This document shows positions 59,924 to 64,000 of a stretch of DNA of 64,000 bases, one piece after another; position 1 is the first letter of the stretch; every line of letters begins with the position of its first letter. A program made the position numbers and the translations under genes. Below the pieces are notes generated by a model. That model had not been told where the DNA came from and searched no databases. It saw only the letters and a program-made list of their open reading frames with translations. The stretch is from Motacilla alba alba (lineage: Eukaryota; Chordata; Aves; Passeriformes; Motacillidae): the NCBI RefSeq assembly GCF_015832195.1, contig NC_052028.1, positions 7,235,501-7,299,500 on the forward strand, written 5' to 3'.

Positions 59924-60368
59924 AGCGCATCTGCCCGGCTGAGAGCAGTGCATCGGCCCGGCTGAGAGCAGCAGCGCACCCTGCCCGGCTGAGAGCAGCA
60001 GAGCACCCTGCCCGGCTGAGAGCAGCAGAGCACCCTGCCCGGCTGAGAGCAGCAGCGCATCTGCCCGGCTGAGAGCAGCAGCGCATCTGCCCGGCTGAGA
60101 GCAGCAGCGCATCTGCCCGGCTGAGAGCAGCAGAGCACCCTGCCCGGCTGAGAGCAGCGGCGCATCTGCCCGGCTGAGAGCAGCGCATCGGCCCGGCTGA
60201 GAGCAGCAGAGCACCCTGCCCGGCTGAGAGCAGCAGAGCACCCTGCCCGGCTGAGAACAGCAGAGCACCCTGCCCGGCTGAGAACAGCAGAGCACCCTGC
60301 CCGGCTGAGAACAGCAGCGCATCTGCCCGGCTGAGAGCAGAGCACCCTGCCCGGCTGAGAGCAGCGTC
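59924..60368 (+). repeat. GC-rich minisatellite, 17 units of 26-27 bp
   Basis: The core CCCGGCTGAGAGCAGCAG is repeated 17 times. The spacer between cores is mainly of two kinds, AGCACCCTG or CGCATCTG, with a rarer GCATCGG and units ending AGAACAGCAG. The unit types are shuffled (runs of one type, then the other), which suggests unequal exchange. Frames of 156, 172 and 334 residues stay open on the minus strand through the array because the unit has no stop codon. Confidence 0.93.
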
Positions 60369-60399
60369 CTGGCAGCGACTGAGACATGTTAGACACAGT

Positions 60400-63300
60400 A
60401 GCTCATTTAGAACTGCATTTAACATCCACTGCAATGTGTGGGAGTCACTGCTGGACCAGGAGCTGCTGTTTCAGCCTTTTGGGCACTAAATGGAAGGATT
60501 TTATTTTGTTCTAAACCCCAGCCTCAGTTTCTTCACTAGGGCATTATGCTGAGGGACCTTTGTATGTGGAACTAATTAAGGAACAGAGAGCTGCAGGAGT
60601 TAATGCAAATGTACTCTGAAAAAAGATCCGTTTGGTGCTTGTGAGAGCTGTATTTAATAAGTAGAAGGATGTTCTCTCTGCTTTGAGAATTCATGGCAAC
60701 CATCTGAATAAATTTTTTAAAATAAACTCGGAGCAGCATTGCAGAACTAATGTTCTGTGCCTGCAGGGAGCCCACATAGACATTAAAGAATAATCAGCCT
60801 GTAGGAATCATGCAACCTCTGGGGTTCACAAAAGGCTCTCAAGAAGCAGCACTTGAATTTCACTGCTAAATGAAGAGAGGCATTAAAGGTTATCAGAGAC
60901 TCTGAAATACCACATGAGCCTTGAAGCTGAGTCATCTCATAGAGAAATCCACAGAGAGACAATGGGCTGCGCTGATAGTCTTGATTTAGACAATAAGAGA
61001 CATTTCTAAAAATGTAAATAAAGACTCAGGGGTCTTTCTAATGGGCCCAGCCCATGGTGGAGGAGTAAGAACATCCCAAACTACCTCAGAAAGGAACCAC
61101 TTGTGAAACAATCTCTCCAGAGACCCCTGCCCTGTGACAGCTCCTGATGGCATGGCTGGTGCCTGCAGGACCCCTTTCTGGGTGCCAGCTGCTCCCTGCT
61201 GAGCACAGGGTCAGTGTCACCAGATGTCACAGTGGCTGCTTGGAGAGGTCTGCTCTGGAGCTGACCCCAGCCTGGAGTGAAGCTGTAGCTCTGTTGCAAA
61301 GGGGAAAACTACCATGGGAGAGTGGTGGAAGAAAATAAAACAGAAAAATCATGGTGAGAAAATCTGTCTGTACAGCTGCAGTTTGTTATTGTCACCGTAT
61401 TGGTGAATCTTATTGGTGTGACCATCTGCCTCATGCAGGAGCCTCATGCAGGAGTGGGTGAGGACACAGGGGAGGCCTGGCGCCCCAATACCTCCCATCA
61501 AGGGCTGGTGTGTTTGGGTATCAGGTTCTATTCAGTGGAAATGAATGTTATTTGGTTTGTGTCAGCTGTGACTCCACGGTGCTTGCTGTGCTTCTCAGCT
61601 GGAGTCTCTCTTCTTGTCTGGAGGGTCTCAAGGGATGGGGATGGATGATTCTCCTCTTGGGAAATGGTGGTTTGGTTTGGCTAAGAACTCATGCTTTCAG
61701 GTGAACAACAGTGATGCCCTACCTCGGACAAACACAGAGCAGAAGTTCTACCAAGAAAGGGAAAGCTGAACACTGCCAGCATAATTTTTATTGTGTACAT
61801 CTCTATTCTCTCTTCAGAGAAAGGGAAGATGTACTAAAGCTGTGCTAATATTAACAGTATGGATCTATTTTGCGTGGTTCCAGGTTACACAGACAGTGTA
61901 AAGGCTCAAAGTGCTTAATGAATTGCTTTGTCTTCTAAATTATTGAAATAAACCTTGAAACTGGAATAGAAATATTCTTCATTAGGACACTGAGTTTTTG
62001 ATCTGTGTTGTCCTGCTCTGCCCCTGCTCTCCCCCTTCAGCAAACAAACACCACACTGTTTGTGCCCGTGCTACATGCTGGCCAAGTCCCTGTTAACAAA
62101 CTCTTAATTTGGGGAGTCCCACAATAGTACAAACAACTGGAAAGGACAAAAACCGCCATGCTGCTATTTTATTCAGATTAATATGCAAATCAGGAGGCAA
62201 GTACATCCAAGGAATGTAGGTCATGGTGGAAACATGAAGAGAGGCAGCAAGAGATGAGCAATGGGCAATCAGGGGACTGTCTAGAAACGCTTCCTCTACC
62301 TCCAGCTGGTGGCTGCAGCTCCCACTGGTCTTTTGGAGTTACTGTGACTCTTCCACTGGACCATGGGTTTGTGATGAAGCTGAAAGCTCAGTAAGACTCC
62401 TCTGCAGTGCAGGAACAGCGTTTCCTGGGTTTTCATAGTCCACATTTCTGCAGCACTCACAAAAGAATGGAGACAGCCAAAAATCTCTGTGAGCCTGACC
62501 ACAACCACACTGTCTCACACTGCTCAAACAGCCACATCCGGGAGGACAAAGTCTGTCCCTTTGTGCAGAATTGTGGTTTAGGGTTTGTTTGCAGAGCTCT
62601 CCAGAGCAGGTTTTTGAGCTGATACTCCTCAGAACAAAATGTGCCAAGGAACAGACAAACCAAGTTATCCTTAGCAGGCAGACTGAGTCTGGGTCAGGCA
62701 AACAGTAGCTTTCCTGATGCCTAGTGCTGCTGCATTAAAATCTGAGCTAGTTTTCATTTGTGTAGGCCTCCACTGAATGCGCATTCACAGGGTGGGGGGA
62801 ATGACATTGCTCATGCTGCCTACAGGCCTAAAAGCATTATCTTGATTTCAATTTGCATATCAGCACTGACTGTGTACTTTAAAGAAGTGACCAAGGTGAT
62901 TATCTACATTTTATAGCAGGAAAACTGAGACATGCTGAGAGGGCAGGCTAATACCACCAAGCTGCTGAGTCCTGCCCCTGATCTGTGCCTTCCATCTCCA
63001 GCCTTCCCCACCACTAAACCCTCTCCAGGGGGCAGGAGCAGAGCTGAAGGGGGGGTGGTGCTTAGGTTTTTTGGTTTTTATCTTTCCTGCTCTTAGCTTT
63101 GATGGTGCCTTGGGCAGCTCCCAGCTCTGGGCTGGGCCAGGGATTCAAAGGCTGCGTGTCCAGCCCGTGGCACAGCCCCTGCCCCAGGCCAGCGTGCTGA
63201 GGGAACCCAGTCCTCCCCTCAGCTGTTCCTGTGAAAACATCCTGGCTAAACTTCACATTCGTCAGGTGAAAATCCTACTGTCTTCAGCCAGACAGATTTG

Positions 63301-64000
63301 GGCTTGAAAATGAGAATTAGAGAGAATCAGTCAAGCTAAGGGAGTCATAAAACAGCCCTGCTTTAGCCTTTTGCAGGAAAACACTCTCATGATTACTCAT
63401 CACCCTACAGTGTACAGTGTCCCTTCCCACAGTTTGAAGGATGACATTGGAACCCAAAACACAGCCAGGCTGATGGACTGGTTTTACTTCAAACTGAAGG
63501 CACTACACATACCTGTAAGATGAGAGCAGTGTGTTCTCAATGCTCTCAGTACTCGTCTGCACCTGAATTTGAACTGCACTTCGTGTACTCATCCCAGCCT
63601 CCCGAAATACCATCCTTTCCTTCATCAGCTCAACAAGGAGGAGGAATGAGCTGAGTCACTGCACAAACTTGCTGGCAGAGCCTGGCCCGGCCTACCCCAC
63701 CCACAGCACCTGGCCTTGTGAGCACCTCTGTGACACCAGCCTCCTGCCAAGCCTCCAGCACTCCCTGGGGAATGCTGGAAGAGGGCTCTCACTGCTGGCC
63801 ATTTTCTATCACACCAGCTCATGGCTTGGATGCCTCCGAGGAAGGAGTAATGCAGAATTTTCTTGGTGATACATGTTGCAATGAAGTCTTATATCAGGTG
63901 TGACTTCTTTGACAAAACAAGAGCGAAGCAATGAAACCTTCTCCCTACTTTCCCAGGGTGAAATCACAGCCATGCTCTCCAGATTAGTCAGTGGGGTTTT
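60400..64000. other. Non-coding interval to the window end
   Basis: No gene, RNA gene or well-defined mobile element is recognised. Open frames here are under 125 residues and lack domain signatures. Confidence 0.45.

Noticed and set aside
59860..60072. Plus-strand frame starting MAGTARGRARACGARC, resembling the Arg-rich N-terminus of PIWI proteins
   Set aside because: The similarity is limited to a low-complexity Arg/Ala start, no splice donor continues it into PIWI-like sequence, and it runs into the minisatellite.
59392..60396. 334-residue open frame on the minus strand
   Set aside because: A third of it is translated minisatellite and the rest is Pro/Ser-rich GC-driven sequence with no domain. 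Other frames are open over the same bases.

Overview
This is a piece of a vertebrate nuclear chromosome, almost certainly from a bird and probably a songbird. The evidence is multi-exon genes with GT-AG introns, several CR1 LINE 3' ends, and LTR remnants of a kind common in passerine genomes. Three protein-coding genes can be built exon by exon with consistent splice phases: PTTG1 (securin, minus strand, CDS 15506-12115), SLU7 (second-step splicing factor, plus strand, CDS 16959-26583) and SHROOM1 (actin- and ROCK-binding protein, plus strand, CDS 47639-56825).

Layout: 1-12 kb is non-coding on the PTTG1 3' side. It holds a promoter-like block on the minus strand (1306-1393: kappaB decamer, octamer, TATA box), a solo LTR (8095-8636) and an orphan CpG island (about 9.25-9.70 kb). 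In mammals the miR-146a host transcript lies downstream of PTTG1 on the same strand, so the 1.3-kb block may be its avian promoter. The miR-146a hairpin is not in this window. From 12.06 to 16.3 kb is PTTG1, with two related LTR remnants and one CR1 in its introns. A head-to-head CpG promoter (about 16.32-16.75 kb) carries two inverted CCAAT boxes exactly 31 bp apart plus a TTTAAA CHR-like element on the PTTG1 side, and ETS, GC-box and ZNF143-like motifs on the SLU7 side. SLU7 fills 16.5-26.6 kb with 15 coding exons (580 aa).

From 26.6 to 47.5 kb I find no coding gene. This interval holds CR1 fragments, microsatellites, a G-rich run and a small CpG-rich segment near 37.9 kb with a three-copy repeat of splice-donor-like sequence. 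SHROOM1 follows: a 2.7-kb coding exon, then five smaller exons ending in the ASD2 domain (1,339 aa). From 57.2 to 64 kb there is again no gene. It contains a CpG-rich stretch at about 59.57-60.37 kb that includes a 17-copy minisatellite.

The most interesting points are these: the securin KEN degron reads QEN, leaving the D-box as the only canonical degron; the possible NF-kappaB/Oct/TATA promoter at 1.3 kb; the head-to-head G2/M-type promoter; a short Cys/Arg-rich SHROOM1 exon that is needed to keep the frame; and the adjacency of SLU7 and SHROOM1, which lie far apart on human 5q. No CRISPR, bacterial or phage system is present.
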